Assembly (NCBI RefSeq): GCF_003481985.1
Contig: NZ_QUMD01000001.1
Coordinates: 124,001 to 188,000 of the forward strand
Length of the DNA: 64,000 nucleotides
DNA from: Clostridium sp. OF09-36
Lineage (GTDB): Bacteria > Bacillota > Clostridia > Lachnospirales > Lachnospiraceae
Direction of reading: 5' to 3'
Part shown: positions 17,642 through 27,352 of the stretch, piece after piece
Numbering within the stretch: position 1 is the stretch's first letter
How the letters are laid out: each line of letters opens with the position of its first letter
Translations under genes and position numbers: made by a program
Notes under the pieces: model-generated
The model's input: the letters and a program-made list of their open reading frames with translations, nothing else
Told to the model about the DNA's origin: nothing
Databases searched by the model: none

Positions 17642-19144
17642 TCAACCCCAGTTCATCCTTCCGTAGCGCAGTGTCATACCCCGGATCTCGTCCTTTAGGT
17701 CTTCCGTCAGGTCATTTTCCCCAAGGCGCCATCTCCAGTTCGTTCCCACGGTGGACGGCTTATTGATGCGGCTGCGGTTGTCGAGTCCCATATAGTCCTG
17801 GACCGGGATCACGCAGAGTGCCGCACGGCTTCTAAGAATCAGACTGATGAACGATTTTCCAAGCTTCGACTGCGGCGTGTACTGGTCGCAGAGATAATCC
17901 CGCGCCATCTTCTGCTCAGCCGGAGTGATGCTCTTCCACCATCCGGCAAGCGTCTCATTGTCATGGGTTCCGGTATAGGCCACAGAATTTTCCGGATAGT
18001 TGTGCGGCAGATAGTCGTTGGCACAGCCGGAATCTCTGGAATCAAATGCAAACTCCAGCACCTTCATGCCCGGAAAACCGCTCTCCTGTACCAGCCTGCG
18101 CACGGAATCGGTCACATAACCCAGGTCCTCTGCAATGACCTGTTTCCAGCCAAGCGCCTGCTCCACCTTGCGGAAAAGGTCGATGCCCGGTCCCTTTTCC
18201 CAGTGCCCATGGATCGCGGAGGTTTCTCCGTAAGGGATCGAATAGTATTCATCAAATCCACGGAAATGATCGATCCGCACCACATCATACAGCCGGAAGC
18301 AGTGTGCTAGTCTGGAGATCCACCACTGATACCCCGTCTCCCGGTGATACTCCCAGCGGTAAAGCGGGTTTCCCCAAAGCTGTCCATCGGCCGAAAAGCC
18401 ATCCGGCGGGCAGCCTGCCACAGCCAGCGGCACATTTTCGCTGTCTAGCTGGAACAATTCCGGATGCGCCCAGGCATCGGCACTGTCCATGGAAACGTAG
18501 ATCGGAATATCGCCGATCAGCTGGATTCCACGTTCATTGGCATAAGTCTTTAACTGGTTCCACTGACGGTAAAACTGATACTGCAGATACTGCTGGAACT
18601 CAATGTCAAAATACAGCTCCCTGCGGTAATAGTCCATGGCATTGCCCCAGCGCAGGCGGATATCCTCTGCCCATTTGGTCCATTCCACGCCATCGAACCG
18701 GTCCTTCACTGCCATGAAAAGCGCGTAGTCCGAAAGCCACCAGCTGTTTTCTGCCACGAATTTCTGGTAATCCGGATTTTCGTGGATGTGGCTGCGCTCA
18801 TACGCTTTCCGAAGCAGCGGGTAACGGCCCAGATACAGCTTTTCATAATCAATATCCCGCTCTTTCTTCCCGAAATCGACGGCATCGCATTCCTCTTTTG
18901 TGAGAACGCCTTCCTCGATCAGGGTCTCCAGACTGATAAAATACGGATTTCCCGCAAACGTAGAAAAGGACTGATACGGCGAATCCCCGTAGCTGGTCGG
19001 TCCGAGCGGAAGGATCTGCCAGTAGCTCTGTCCGGCTTCCTTTAACCAGTCCACAAATTCATAAGCGCTTTTTGAAAAACATCCAATGCCGTACTCGGAC
19101 GGCAGACTGCTAAGCGGCAGTAAAACTCCTGCTGATCTGTTCAT
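17642..19144 (-). CDS. malQ: 4-alpha-glucanotransferase (amylomaltase)
   Basis: 500 residues, standard for GH77. Conserved parts: LPSEYGIGCFS at the N-terminus, GDIPIYVSMDSADAW, the nucleophile region VRIDHFRGFDEYY, the acid/base region IAEDLGYVT, and TGTHDNETLAGWW. It transfers glucan segments between maltodextrins, releasing glucose, in the cytoplasm. It follows the EEP protein and PTS genes on the same strand, which together suggest uptake and processing of maltose or malto-oligosaccharides under the LacI regulator. Confidence 0.95.
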   Translation of the reverse strand: MNRSAGVLLPLSSLPSEYGIGCFSKSAYEFVDWLKEAGQSYWQILPLGPTSYGDSPYQSFSTFAGNPYFISLETLIEEGVLTKEECDAVDFGKKERDIDYEKLYLGRYPLLRKAYERSHIHENPDYQKFVAENSWWLSDYALFMAVKDRFDGVEWTKWAEDIRLRWGNAMDYYRRELYFDIEFQQYLQYQFYRQWNQLKTYANERGIQLIGDIPIYVSMDSADAWAHPELFQLDSENVPLAVAGCPPDGFSADGQLWGNPLYRWEYHRETGYQWWISRLAHCFRLYDVVRIDHFRGFDEYYSIPYGETSAIHGHWEKGPGIDLFRKVEQALGWKQVIAEDLGYVTDSVRRLVQESGFPGMKVLEFAFDSRDSGCANDYLPHNYPENSVAYTGTHDNETLAGWWKSITPAEQKMARDYLCDQYTPQSKLGKSFISLILRSRAALCVIPVQDYMGLDNRSRINKPSTVGTNWRWRLGENDLTEDLKDEIRGMTLRYGRMNWG

Positions 19145-19159
19145 ATCGAAAATACTCCC

Positions 19160-20011
19160 TTATAATATCTCTGCCATAACTCCAAAATGGTCTGACACAA
19201 CCGGATAAAATGTCCCGTTGCAGATCACACGGCTCTGTGCGACTGCTTCCGGACGGCTGCTGAAAATATAATCCAGACGGCAGCTCTCCCCTTCTGCCAT
19301 CCGCTCCCTCCAGCCATCGATCACATGATCCACGGTTGCGCCATCGTCTTTTTTCTGCGCCAGACGATAGCTGTCCAGCCAGCCGCTCTGCCGGATCAGG
19401 CTGTAGCCCTCACCTGCGACTGCGGACGGACTGTTGAAATCACCAAGAAGCCAGACTCTTCCGGTTCCGGACAGTCTTCCCTGTTCCCGGAGCTTCCGGT
19501 TTAAGGTTTCCCACTGCCCGGCAAACGGGTCTTCCTCATCTTCCCACCAGCCCATATGGACCGTGTAAAACCAGGTATCCGGATCCTCTTTTGTGCGGAT
19601 GCCAAGCACCCGGCGGGTCTTCCAGTAATGGTAATCCGAAGACCGGCTGATCTGAAACTGATCGGTATCCGCGATCGCTTTTAAGCTAAACAATGCCATA
19701 CCCTCGTCATAACGGTCATAGCCCAGCTTTGCCGAGATCCAGGTCCAGGAATACGAAAGGCCGCGCGCCGAAAGCAGCCCCGCCAGCCGCGCCGCATGGT
19801 TTCCCTTCCGAAGTGGAAGGGAAAAGCCGCTGCAGCGCACAAATCCCGGGATCGTCTCATCCGGCAGGATCTCTTCGCTGGCCAGCTGGTTGACCTCCTG
19901 CATAGCCAGGATATCCGGGCGTTCTTTGCAGATCAAGTCTGCGAAGGCACGTAATTTTTCCTCATAGTGCTCCTCGATCAGACTGTGCGTGTTGAGTGTG
20001 ATCAGTTTCAT
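19160..20011 (-). CDS. Endonuclease/exonuclease/phosphatase-family protein
   Basis: 283 residues with the EEP fold motifs in order: LITLNTHSL, AMQEVNQ (metal-binding Glu), GDFNSP, and the C-terminal SDHFGVMAE (catalytic His). No signal peptide, so cytoplasmic. It lies between the PTS gene and malQ. The family includes nucleases and sugar or lipid phosphatases; a role in removing a phosphate from an imported PTS sugar is only an inference from context. Confidence 0.8.
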   Translation of the reverse strand: MKLITLNTHSLIEEHYEEKLRAFADLICKERPDILAMQEVNQLASEEILPDETIPGFVRCSGFSLPLRKGNHAARLAGLLSARGLSYSWTWISAKLGYDRYDEGMALFSLKAIADTDQFQISRSSDYHYWKTRRVLGIRTKEDPDTWFYTVHMGWWEDEEDPFAGQWETLNRKLREQGRLSGTGRVWLLGDFNSPSAVAGEGYSLIRQSGWLDSYRLAQKKDDGATVDHVIDGWRERMAEGESCRLDYIFSSRPEAVAQSRVICNGTFYPVVSDHFGVMAEIL

Positions 20012-20044
20012 GCATGTTTCCTCTTTTTCCTACAGAATTTGGTT

Positions 20045-20071
20045 CAAAAATCCTCTTGCATCGGATTTTTG
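20045..20071 (-). terminator. Stem-loop between the PTS gene and the EEP gene
   Basis: CAAAAATCC pairs with GGATTTTTG across a 9-nt loop, read on the minus strand. The T-rich right arm could give partial termination between the PTS gene and the two downstream genes. Confidence 0.4.
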
Positions 20072-20088
20072 ACCTTTCGACCCTGGTA

Positions 20089-22407
20089 TCACAGAATATC
20101 ATTAATATCCGACTTTAAGACATCGGCCTTCGGTCCGTAAACAGCCTGGATTCCCTGATCTTTTTTGATCAGTCCCAATGCGCCTTCCTTCTTCCACTCC
20201 GGAAGCTCGGCAACCTTATCCAGATCGTTTACCGTAACTCTGAGGCGGGTCATGCAGGCATCGACCAGAACAATGTTCTCTCTTCCGCCGAGAAGTGCAA
20301 TGATGCGCTCGGCCTGGCTGCCACTTGCTGCCCCAGTGCCATTGGCACCGCTGTTATTTCCAGCTCCGTTTCCATTTTCCGGCAGCGTTCCGGCTGTATT
20401 TCCATCCGCCTGCTTATTTCCACTACCACCTGCAGACTTTGCGCCATCGTCGGCTGCACCTTCATCGGTATAGTTTCCGAGACGTCCCGGGGTTGCGAAC
20501 TGGAATTTTCCGATCATGAAATATGCAACAAAGTAGCCGATCACGAAAAATACCACAACGCAGATTACAAAGTTGATCAGGTCACCGCCCAGACCAGCCT
20601 TGATGGACATCGGGATACGGGTGAAAAATTCCAGGTTTCCAAAGGAATGGAGACGCAGGTGGATCACACCAGCCATAGCAAAAGCGCATCCCTGCAGTAC
20701 TGCGTAAACCACATACAGCGGCAGTGCGCAAAACATAAACATAAATTCCAGCGGCTCCGTAACACCAGTCAGGAATACTGCTAAAATCGTGGAAACAAAC
20801 ATGGAACGGTAATTCTGCCGTTTATCCGCATCGACTCTGCGGTACATCGCCAGGGCAATTCCAAGAAGCAGACCGGTCGCGCCGATCATCTGGCCAACCT
20901 TGAAGCGGGCCGGGGTCACGGTGGTAAGCAGGTTCTGGTACGCTGCCATATCACCGGCATTCTTGTAGTTGATCAGGTCAGTTGCCCATGCCAGCCACAG
21001 CGGATCCTGGCCAAACACCTGGGTTCCGGCGTTGATACCGGTTGCAATGGTATAGGTTCCGCCAAAGGAAGTATAGTTCATCGGGATCGTCAGCATATGG
21101 TGCAGGCCAAACGGCAGCAGCAGACGCTCCAGGGTTCCGTAGATAAACGGGGCCAGGATTGGGGATGTGGAAGAAGAATTCGCGATCCACACACCAAACG
21201 CGTTAATGCCAGACTGTACCACCGGCCAGATCACGGCCAGGACCAGGGAAATGATCACAGACCAGGCAATGCAGACCATCGGAACAAACCGTTTTCCGTT
21301 AAAGAATGCCAGCGCATCCGGCAATTTGCGGAAATTGTAATAACGGTTGTAGATCATACCACCTGCAAAACCGGAAATGATTCCGACAAACACACCCATA
21401 TTCAGAGCCGGTGCGCCAAGAACGGAAGTGAAATAACCATTTACCAGGATTTCCTGTCCAAACAGCGTATGGGTCACTGCATCCGGGTCATTTAACATCG
21501 CGGAGGTTACACCAAAAATGGAACCCGTGATCTGGTTGATCAAAATAAAAGTAATGATCGCCGCAAATGCACCGCCTGCACGCTCCTTCGCCCAGGAACC
21601 GCCGATTGCGATTGCAAACAAAATATGCAGATTGTTGATCACGGCCCAGCCGATATTTTCCATCGTGCTTCCGATCGTCATCAGGACGGACAGATCAGCC
21701 CCGCCCATCTGGACCAGTTTGCCAAGACTGATCATGAAACCGGCTGCCGGCATAACCGCGATAACCGTCATCAAAACCTTGCCGAGCTTCTGAAGAAAAT
21801 CGAAGTTAAAGCTTAAGGCAGGTTTCTTTTTCGGGTTCTGGCCGCCAGCTGTTTTATCTGTCTGACCTGTCTTTTCCTCTGCATTGTTTTTTTCATTCGC
21901 CGCTTTTTTGTCCGCTGCCTTGTTGTCTGTAGCTGCGGTTTCCCCGCTTCCTGCTTCCACCTGCATCAGCACAGTCTCTCCCGCTTTCACGGCACCCTCT
22001 GTCGGACAAAGTTTCTTGCCTTCCATGCCGCCGCACACCAGAACCGGGGTCACCGGGTTGATGTTATGCTCCTTTAAATATTCCAGGTCCACCTCTGCCA
22101 GGCGGTCACCCACCTTCACCTGATCTCCCGGTTTCACAAAAACCTGAAAGCAGGCTCCGTTTAAATGAACCGTCTCAAGGCCTACATGGATCAGCAGCTC
22201 CACTCCATCTGCCGTGCGCAGTCCAAACGCATGTCTGGTATCTGCCACGGAGATCACTTCTCCGTCTACCGGGCTTACAATATTTCCCTCGGACGGGATT
22301 ACCGCCATGCCATCCCCGACGATCTTCTGGGAAAACACCGGATCTGGAACCTGTTCCAACCCTACCGCTTCTCCCGTCATCGGAGAGAAAATCTTACTGC
22401 ATTTCAT
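20089..22407 (-). CDS. PTS transporter IIABC, glucose/maltose type
   Basis: 772 residues. Domain order is IIA-IIC-IIB. The N-terminal IIA has His59 (TRHAFG) and the phosphorylated His74 in LLIHVGLETVHLNG. A charged Ala/Lys-rich linker (about 155-205) leads to IIC with about ten membrane segments to ~610. A Gly/Asn-rich linker then leads to IIB with its phospho-Cys at ~718 (VDACMTRLRV). It imports and phosphorylates a glucose-family sugar. The context of malQ and a LacI regulator favours maltose or another alpha-glucoside. The promoter and operator lie at 22525-22571. Confidence 0.92.
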   Translation of the reverse strand: MKCSKIFSPMTGEAVGLEQVPDPVFSQKIVGDGMAVIPSEGNIVSPVDGEVISVADTRHAFGLRTADGVELLIHVGLETVHLNGACFQVFVKPGDQVKVGDRLAEVDLEYLKEHNINPVTPVLVCGGMEGKKLCPTEGAVKAGETVLMQVEAGSGETAATDNKAADKKAANEKNNAEEKTGQTDKTAGGQNPKKKPALSFNFDFLQKLGKVLMTVIAVMPAAGFMISLGKLVQMGGADLSVLMTIGSTMENIGWAVINNLHILFAIAIGGSWAKERAGGAFAAIITFILINQITGSIFGVTSAMLNDPDAVTHTLFGQEILVNGYFTSVLGAPALNMGVFVGIISGFAGGMIYNRYYNFRKLPDALAFFNGKRFVPMVCIAWSVIISLVLAVIWPVVQSGINAFGVWIANSSSTSPILAPFIYGTLERLLLPFGLHHMLTIPMNYTSFGGTYTIATGINAGTQVFGQDPLWLAWATDLINYKNAGDMAAYQNLLTTVTPARFKVGQMIGATGLLLGIALAMYRRVDADKRQNYRSMFVSTILAVFLTGVTEPLEFMFMFCALPLYVVYAVLQGCAFAMAGVIHLRLHSFGNLEFFTRIPMSIKAGLGGDLINFVICVVVFFVIGYFVAYFMIGKFQFATPGRLGNYTDEGAADDGAKSAGGSGNKQADGNTAGTLPENGNGAGNNSGANGTGAASGSQAERIIALLGGRENIVLVDACMTRLRVTVNDLDKVAELPEWKKEGALGLIKKDQGIQAVYGPKADVLKSDINDIL

Positions 22408-22524
22408 AAAAAATCCCCCTCATGTTCTCTGGCTGCATTCCTGATCGCGTTTGCGTACGCCCTGGCACTTGCTGTCCGATTCTTCCTGCGCTTTTTCTGC
22501 CATGCGTTATTATTTGCGCAATCT

Positions 22525-22571
22525 ATGCAACCGTTTGCATTAACTATATCCGGTTTGCACAAAGAATGCAA
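22525..22571 (-). promoter_or_regulatory. PTS promoter with LacI-type operator
   Basis: On the minus strand: TTGCAT (22566-22571), 17-bp spacer, TATAGT (22543-22548). Immediately downstream lies a palindrome ATGCAACCGTTTGCAT (22525-22540), typical of LacI-family operators with a central CG. Binding there would block initiation. Confidence 0.7.
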
Positions 22572-22665
22572 TAACATTCTTTTATTTCGCGTGGATTCTC
22601 TGATTTTCACAACTTTTATGCTTTTGTTTTGTGCGGAATGTCCAGAAATTTTTGTTTCTATTTTT

Positions 22666-22726
22666 ATGCAACTTTTGCATGTATTTGCATAGTATCGTTG
22701 ACTTTTTTTCTGCAATCCCGTAAAAT
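22666..22726 (+). promoter_or_regulatory. lacI promoter with second operator
   Basis: TTGACT (22698-22703), 17-bp spacer, TAAAAT (22721-22726). A weaker operator-like palindrome ATGCAACTTTTGCAT (22666-22680) lies just upstream. With the site at 22525-22540 it could allow looping over about 140 bp and autoregulation. Further half-sites (TTTGCA, TGCAA) lie between. Confidence 0.6.
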
Positions 22727-22853
22727 AAGAAGCAGCATAACGGTTCAGCAGCTATGCCCACATACGTGAACTGCGGCAAAACAGCCGAACCCAAAACTGA
22801 CATAACAAACACTTGAAAGAGAAACACATCTATATAGAAAGGAAGCAGCACCG

Positions 22854-23882
22854 ATGTCCGTAACCATCAAAGATGTAGCTGCGCTGGCCGGGGTATCCGC
22901 TTCTACGGTTTCCCGCACCTGCAAAAACAGTCCTTCCATCAGCGAAGAAACCAAACAAAAAGTACGCAGTGCCATGAAAGAGCTGGGATACGAGCCCAAT
23001 TTCCAGGCCAGTAACCTGGCCTCCCGCAACACACGCACCATAGGGATCATCTTACCGGTCTCTGCGCGTGAAGTTTATGAAAACTCCTTTTATCTGGAAG
23101 CGATCCGTGGCATCAGCCAGGTCTGCAACCAGCAGCAGTACATCAGCACCATTGTGACCGGGCAGGATGAGGAGGAAGTGCTCGAAGCGGTCCGTTCCAT
23201 GACCCGTATCGGCCAGGCAGATGGCTTTATCCTGCTTTACTCCAGGCAGAATGACCCGGTCATCGAATTTCTCCACCGGGAAAAGCTGCCCTACGTGCTC
23301 ATCGGGAAGGCCTGCCAGTACGCAAACCAGACGGTTTACATCGACAACGACAACCTGCTGGCCGGTGACGAGGCAACAGAATATCTTTACCAGCTCGGTC
23401 ACCGTAAGATCGCCTATCTTGGAGTCGATAACAGCCTGGTTTTCTCCGCAGACCGGAAAAGTGGTTACCTGCTTGCTCTGGCGCGCCATGGGATTTTGCC
23501 GAAGCCCGGATACTGTCTGGAGCTTCCATCCATCACGGCAGAGGGTCACACTCCGGTCCACGCATTACTGGAATCTGCTGACCGCCCCACCGCGATCGTG
23601 GTCAGCGACGATATCCTCGCACTGACGCTGGAACGCATCTGCATGGAAACCGGCCTTTCCATTCCAAGGGACCTCTCCATTCTTTCCTTTAACAATTCTT
23701 TGTTTGCAAGGCTCACCTCACCGCAGCTGACCTCAATTGACATCAATTCCTGCCAGCTTGGCATAGAAGCAGCCGGTCAAATGATCAGCCATATCGAGCG
23801 TCCTGAGCTTCCGGCCACCAAAATTTTAGTGCCGCATCAGCTGATCGAACGGGCAAGCTGTGCATGCCCTTCTATACACTAA
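22854..23882 (+). CDS. LacI-family transcriptional regulator
   Basis: 342 residues. The N-terminal helix-turn-helix reads TIKDVAALAGVSASTVSR, the hinge helix contains FQASNLASRNTRTIG, and a periplasmic-binding-like effector domain follows (for example VSDDILALTLER, SILSFNNS). It is transcribed divergently from the PTS-EEP-malQ genes, so it most likely represses them until a maltose-type sugar or its phosphate binds. Confidence 0.92.
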   Translation: MSVTIKDVAALAGVSASTVSRTCKNSPSISEETKQKVRSAMKELGYEPNFQASNLASRNTRTIGIILPVSAREVYENSFYLEAIRGISQVCNQQQYISTIVTGQDEEEVLEAVRSMTRIGQADGFILLYSRQNDPVIEFLHREKLPYVLIGKACQYANQTVYIDNDNLLAGDEATEYLYQLGHRKIAYLGVDNSLVFSADRKSGYLLALARHGILPKPGYCLELPSITAEGHTPVHALLESADRPTAIVVSDDILALTLERICMETGLSIPRDLSILSFNNSLFARLTSPQLTSIDINSCQLGIEAAGQMISHIERPELPATKILVPHQLIERASCACPSIH

Positions 23883-23973
23883 AAAGCAGCAGCGCATGTG
23901 CCCTGCACATGCTTATGCCAAAGAGCGGTTTCTTTGGCAGACATTTTTTCTATTACTGGGGGAAACGTTACAA

Positions 23974-25032
23974 ATGAGTACAACGCGAAGAAGCGATATC
24001 GACATTGCCAAGGGCTTTGCCCTGTTTCTGGTGGTGCTGGGCCATGTCGTGACCATGCATCATACCATTTTCCGGTGGATCTACGCGTTCCACATGCCGG
24101 CCTTTTTCTTTCTCTCCGGCATGACCTTCCGTCCGGAAAAATACAAGACATGCCTGGATTACATCAAAAAAAGAGGAAGGACACTCATCCTTCCTTATTT
24201 TGCGGTCACACTGACCGCACTCGCTATCTGCACCATCCGCCCGTATTATCATCTTGCGATCGATGAATACGGATGGAAGCATATCCTGACCTGGATCTTT
24301 TACTACGGACAGCCACAGCAGATCTATGTAGGGCAGTTATGGTTCCTCCCGGCATTGTTTTTTGCCGGATTGTATGCCCTCATCTGGCTGAAGCTCTTTG
24401 ACAATCGCTCTCTGAGCGTGCGCTGCTATGCGCTCGCAGCCCTGGTGCTTGCGGGGACCTATATCCGCCTTGCTGATCCGCTTATCCCGGTCATGGACCG
24501 GCTTCCCTTGAAACTGGATTCCGCGCTCTGCGCAGCTGTGTTCCTAATCGCCGGGTACTACGCAAACCAGGAAAAGCTTCTGGAAAAGATGGAGCCATAT
24601 ACTGGTTTTCTGATTCCGTTTTTCGCAGTCTTAAGCTTCTTTTTCGGTCCAGAGCTCAGCACTTACGTGAATCTTTGTGACTGCCGCTACACCGCTCCGC
24701 CTTACTATTTCGGGGCTGCATTTTCCGGCATTGCCGCACTGCTTCTTGCAGCCCGCATGGCTGCCCGCCCGGCTTTTTCGGGCAGTGTATTTTCCAGATT
24801 CTGGCAGTTTTGCGGCCGCCGCTCCATGCTGCTGTTTTCCATCCAGAGCTTTGCTTTGTATTTCTTTGTGGAGCTCATTTTGCGCACGACCGGTGTGGAA
24901 TTAAAGCCCATGGAATGGATGCCGACACGCCTTTCCACCTTTGCCCTGACCGCAGCCACCTTTGCACTTATCTGCCTCATCGGATGGCCATGGGACTGCT
25001 ATCAACGAAAGGCACATAACAAAAAACGGTAA
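23974..25032 (+). CDS. Acyltransferase 3 family membrane protein
   Basis: 352 residues from the ATG at 23974, 92 nt after lacI. The earlier in-frame start at 23860 would overlap lacI. About ten membrane segments. The N-terminal RSDIDIAKGFALFLVVLGH carries the family's catalytic-type His, followed by FHMPAFFFLSGMTF and R..LILPYF. Such enzymes acetylate or succinylate surface glycans on the membrane. Substrate unknown. It is not obviously part of the maltose pathway, though it follows lacI on the same strand. Confidence 0.85.
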   Translation: MSTTRRSDIDIAKGFALFLVVLGHVVTMHHTIFRWIYAFHMPAFFFLSGMTFRPEKYKTCLDYIKKRGRTLILPYFAVTLTALAICTIRPYYHLAIDEYGWKHILTWIFYYGQPQQIYVGQLWFLPALFFAGLYALIWLKLFDNRSLSVRCYALAALVLAGTYIRLADPLIPVMDRLPLKLDSALCAAVFLIAGYYANQEKLLEKMEPYTGFLIPFFAVLSFFFGPELSTYVNLCDCRYTAPPYYFGAAFSGIAALLLAARMAARPAFSGSVFSRFWQFCGRRSMLLFSIQSFALYFFVELILRTTGVELKPMEWMPTRLSTFALTAATFALICLIGWPWDCYQRKAHNKKR

Positions 25033-25042
25033 AAAGGACAAC

Positions 25043-25124
25043 AAAAAAACAGGCACCGCTGATCGTTGATATGTCCCCGTCTGCTTGACAGGGGCATATC
25101 ACATCATGCGGATGCCTGTTTTTT
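25043..25124. terminator. Bidirectional terminator
   Basis: AAAAAACAGGCA pairs with TGCCTGTTTTTT, enclosing a second stem TGATATGTCCCC/GGGGCATATCA. It serves the convergent acyltransferase gene and the minus-strand gene ending at 25136. Confidence 0.75.
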
Positions 25125-25135
25125 GTAAAATGATA

Positions 25136-26248
25136 TTATAAAGTAATGCTTCCCAGCGATTTTTTCAGCTGCGCGATTTCCTTCTCCAGCGCTGCTTTTT
25201 TCTTCTGGTCTGCCTCAAATTCTGACATTTCCCCGGTCTGGGTTTCTTCCCCTGCAAAGCTTAAAAAGCCCTGGGTAAACACTGACGGATACTTGAATTT
25301 CTTATCTGCCTTTTCAAAATGAACCAGAAGGGTTCCGTTATCATTCGACTGTACCACACCAGTACCATACGTCTTATGGCTTACCTGTTTTCCAACTACA
25401 TCCGGAAGGTTCACCGGTTTTTCCTGCAGCTCCTTTAGGCGTTTTTCCTTTAATTCAATCTCCTGCTTCAGCTTTTCCTGCGCTGCCTTAGCTTCCGCCG
25501 CTTTTGTGCGCTCTCTTCCCGGTACTTTACGGATGTCCATGCCTGCATAATAGCGGTACAGACTCGCACAGTCCATGATATCATATACCAGAATATGAAG
25601 CTGGTCATCGTAGCCATCTAATTCTTCCTCAAACAGATTGCTGTAAAGCCCTGTCAGTTCCTCATTCTCGCGGATCTCCTCCAGCAGCTCGTCGCACATC
25701 TGGTAATAACTCTCCAGGGAGAAGTTCTTACTGCTGAAATCTCCGTCAAACTCTGTGCAGGCTGCCCAGCCAGAAGCGGAGGATGCTTCAAACACATAGT
25801 TTTCTTCCGGTTTCCAGAGATTCAGATAGTAGATAACATGATCCCGGTTCTGAAGATATTTCTTCGTTGTACGCTCGTAATAACGGATACGCTCGTTGAT
25901 CTTATCTGCAAAGAACTCAGCGCGGTCCTGGCGCTTTTTAAGGTCTCCTCCGTCATCACTGAATAAAAAGCGGAAGCACTCTCTCACGTACTCGACCTCT
26001 GGCTCCCTCGCAAGCAGCATCCGAAGACCTGCTACCGGCTGCATGGCTGCATCGTCAAGAAGATTTCCAGCCTCCTGCATAGCCTTTTCAAACATTCCGG
26101 CAAAATCTGCCGCTTCCAAATTCCAAAACCGCTTAAAACAGCCCACTGCACGCCATTTGTAAACCTGATCGCTGTCATCTGCCTGCTCAAGACCTGCCAG
26201 GCGGCCCATGTACTGTTCCAATACCGTTTCAAAATTCTTTTTGTTCAT
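25136..26248 (-). CDS. Hypothetical protein with C-terminal SH3-like (DUF3553-type) segment
   Basis: 370 residues; the start at 26248 is preceded by GGTGAGGAAT. I do not recognise the family. Residues ~1-240 are helical and acidic with many Trp/Tyr/Phe. A coiled coil (~245-285, rich in Lys/Glu/Ala) follows, then a small beta module (VGKQVSHKTYGTGVVQS, LLVHFEKADKKFKYP) that resembles the basic beta modules seen at the ends of some helicases and RNA-polymerase-binding proteins. A second short coiled coil ends the chain. Cytoplasmic. It stands alone between convergent and divergent neighbours. Confidence 0.7.
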   Translation of the reverse strand: MNKKNFETVLEQYMGRLAGLEQADDSDQVYKWRAVGCFKRFWNLEAADFAGMFEKAMQEAGNLLDDAAMQPVAGLRMLLAREPEVEYVRECFRFLFSDDGGDLKKRQDRAEFFADKINERIRYYERTTKKYLQNRDHVIYYLNLWKPEENYVFEASSASGWAACTEFDGDFSSKNFSLESYYQMCDELLEEIRENEELTGLYSNLFEEELDGYDDQLHILVYDIMDCASLYRYYAGMDIRKVPGRERTKAAEAKAAQEKLKQEIELKEKRLKELQEKPVNLPDVVGKQVSHKTYGTGVVQSNDNGTLLVHFEKADKKFKYPSVFTQGFLSFAGEETQTGEMSEFEADQKKKAALEKEIAQLKKSLGSITL

Positions 26249-26411
26249 ATTCCTCACCTGTCTGTTAAATTTGCAGTCTGTTTCCGGTTTTCCAGAATCT
26301 GCATGTTATTTCTATGGATTCCCATTATATAGCAGAGAATATTCGCATTCAAGACTTGACATCTGTTTCACAATATGCTTTTATCATAATTCATCTGTGA
26401 AGCACGAACAT

Positions 26412-26440
26412 TTGCAAATAAATCCTCCACTTGCTATAAT
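26412..26440 (+). promoter_or_regulatory. aroD promoter
   Basis: TTGCAA (26412-26417), 17-bp spacer, TATAAT (26435-26440), with TGC before the -10. It lies 50 nt upstream of the aroD start. Confidence 0.7.
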
Positions 26441-26490
26441 GAACACAGCAGTTCTGCAAAGATTCATTTTACACTTCAGGAGGCTTTATT

Positions 26491-27258
26491 ATGAAACAGC
26501 CCGTTCATGTCAGAAACATCCAGATTGGGGATGGCGTCCCTAAAATCTGTATACCAATTGTCGAAAACACATCCGATTCCATTCTTACCGCTGCCAAAAA
26601 TGTCCTGATGGCCTGTCCGGACATCATAGAGTGGCGCTGCGACCATTTTGACCAGGCCGAAGACCCGGAAGCTGCCCAAGCGGTACTCAAGGATCTCCAC
26701 GAAGTCCTGGGAGACATTCCGGTCCTTTTTACTTTCCGCACGGCGAAGGAGGGCGGAGCAAAAAGCATCTCCCCCGCTTCTTACCAGCAGTTAAACTGCC
26801 AGGTGGCAGAGAACGGCCTTGCAGACCTGATCGATGTTGAGATCTTCACCGGCGATGATACCGTCCGTTCCATTCTTGATACCGCACACCGTGCAGGAAT
26901 TCCGGTCGTTGCCTCCAGCCACAACTTCCAGTCCACGCCAACGCAGGAAGAGATCCTTTCCATCCTAAAAAAAATGGACCTGATGGGCGCTGACATCTTA
27001 AAGATTGCCGTTATGCCGCAGTCCCGGAAGGATGTAGTAACGCTCCTTTCCGCCACAGAGGAAATGGACCGCCGCACCACACGCCCGCTCATTACTATGT
27101 CCATGGGGCCGCTTGGCATGATCAGCCGCCTGTGCGGGGAAGTTTTTGGCTCTTCTTTAACCTTCGGGTCAGTCGGCAAAACTTCTGCACCGGGTCAGGT
27201 CAGTGCAAAAGAGCTGGCTAACGTATTAAAGCTGATCCACGAAAGTATGGGGAACTGA
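26491..27258 (+). CDS. aroD: 3-dehydroquinate dehydratase, type I
   Basis: 255 residues, normal length. It converts 3-dehydroquinate to 3-dehydroshikimate through a Schiff base. Visible active-site features: ICIPIVENT at the first strand, EWRCDHF, the catalytic His in SSHNF, the Schiff-base Lys in ADILKIAVMPQ, and the C-terminal TFGSVGKTSAPGQ lid. AGGAGG precedes the start. It is 10 kb away from the shikimate kinase and DAHP synthase genes of the same pathway. Confidence 0.95.
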   Translation: MKQPVHVRNIQIGDGVPKICIPIVENTSDSILTAAKNVLMACPDIIEWRCDHFDQAEDPEAAQAVLKDLHEVLGDIPVLFTFRTAKEGGAKSISPASYQQLNCQVAENGLADLIDVEIFTGDDTVRSILDTAHRAGIPVVASSHNFQSTPTQEEILSILKKMDLMGADILKIAVMPQSRKDVVTLLSATEEMDRRTTRPLITMSMGPLGMISRLCGEVFGSSLTFGSVGKTSAPGQVSAKELANVLKLIHESMGN

Positions 27259-27303
27259 TGCCAATAGCTGTCCAGGGCAAATCCAGGTTCCAGAAATTTT
27301 CAC

Positions 27304-27333
27304 GTTACTGTACACGCATACGTGTCCAGTAAC
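27304..27333. repeat. Dispersed 30-bp palindrome, copy 2
   Basis: Runs GTTACTG to CAGTAAC with core ACACGCATACGTGT. It lies between the convergent aroD and U32-peptidase genes, where it could also act as a transcript-end hairpin. Confidence 0.7.
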
Positions 27334-27352
27334 AATTTCTCACCGTGCATAA

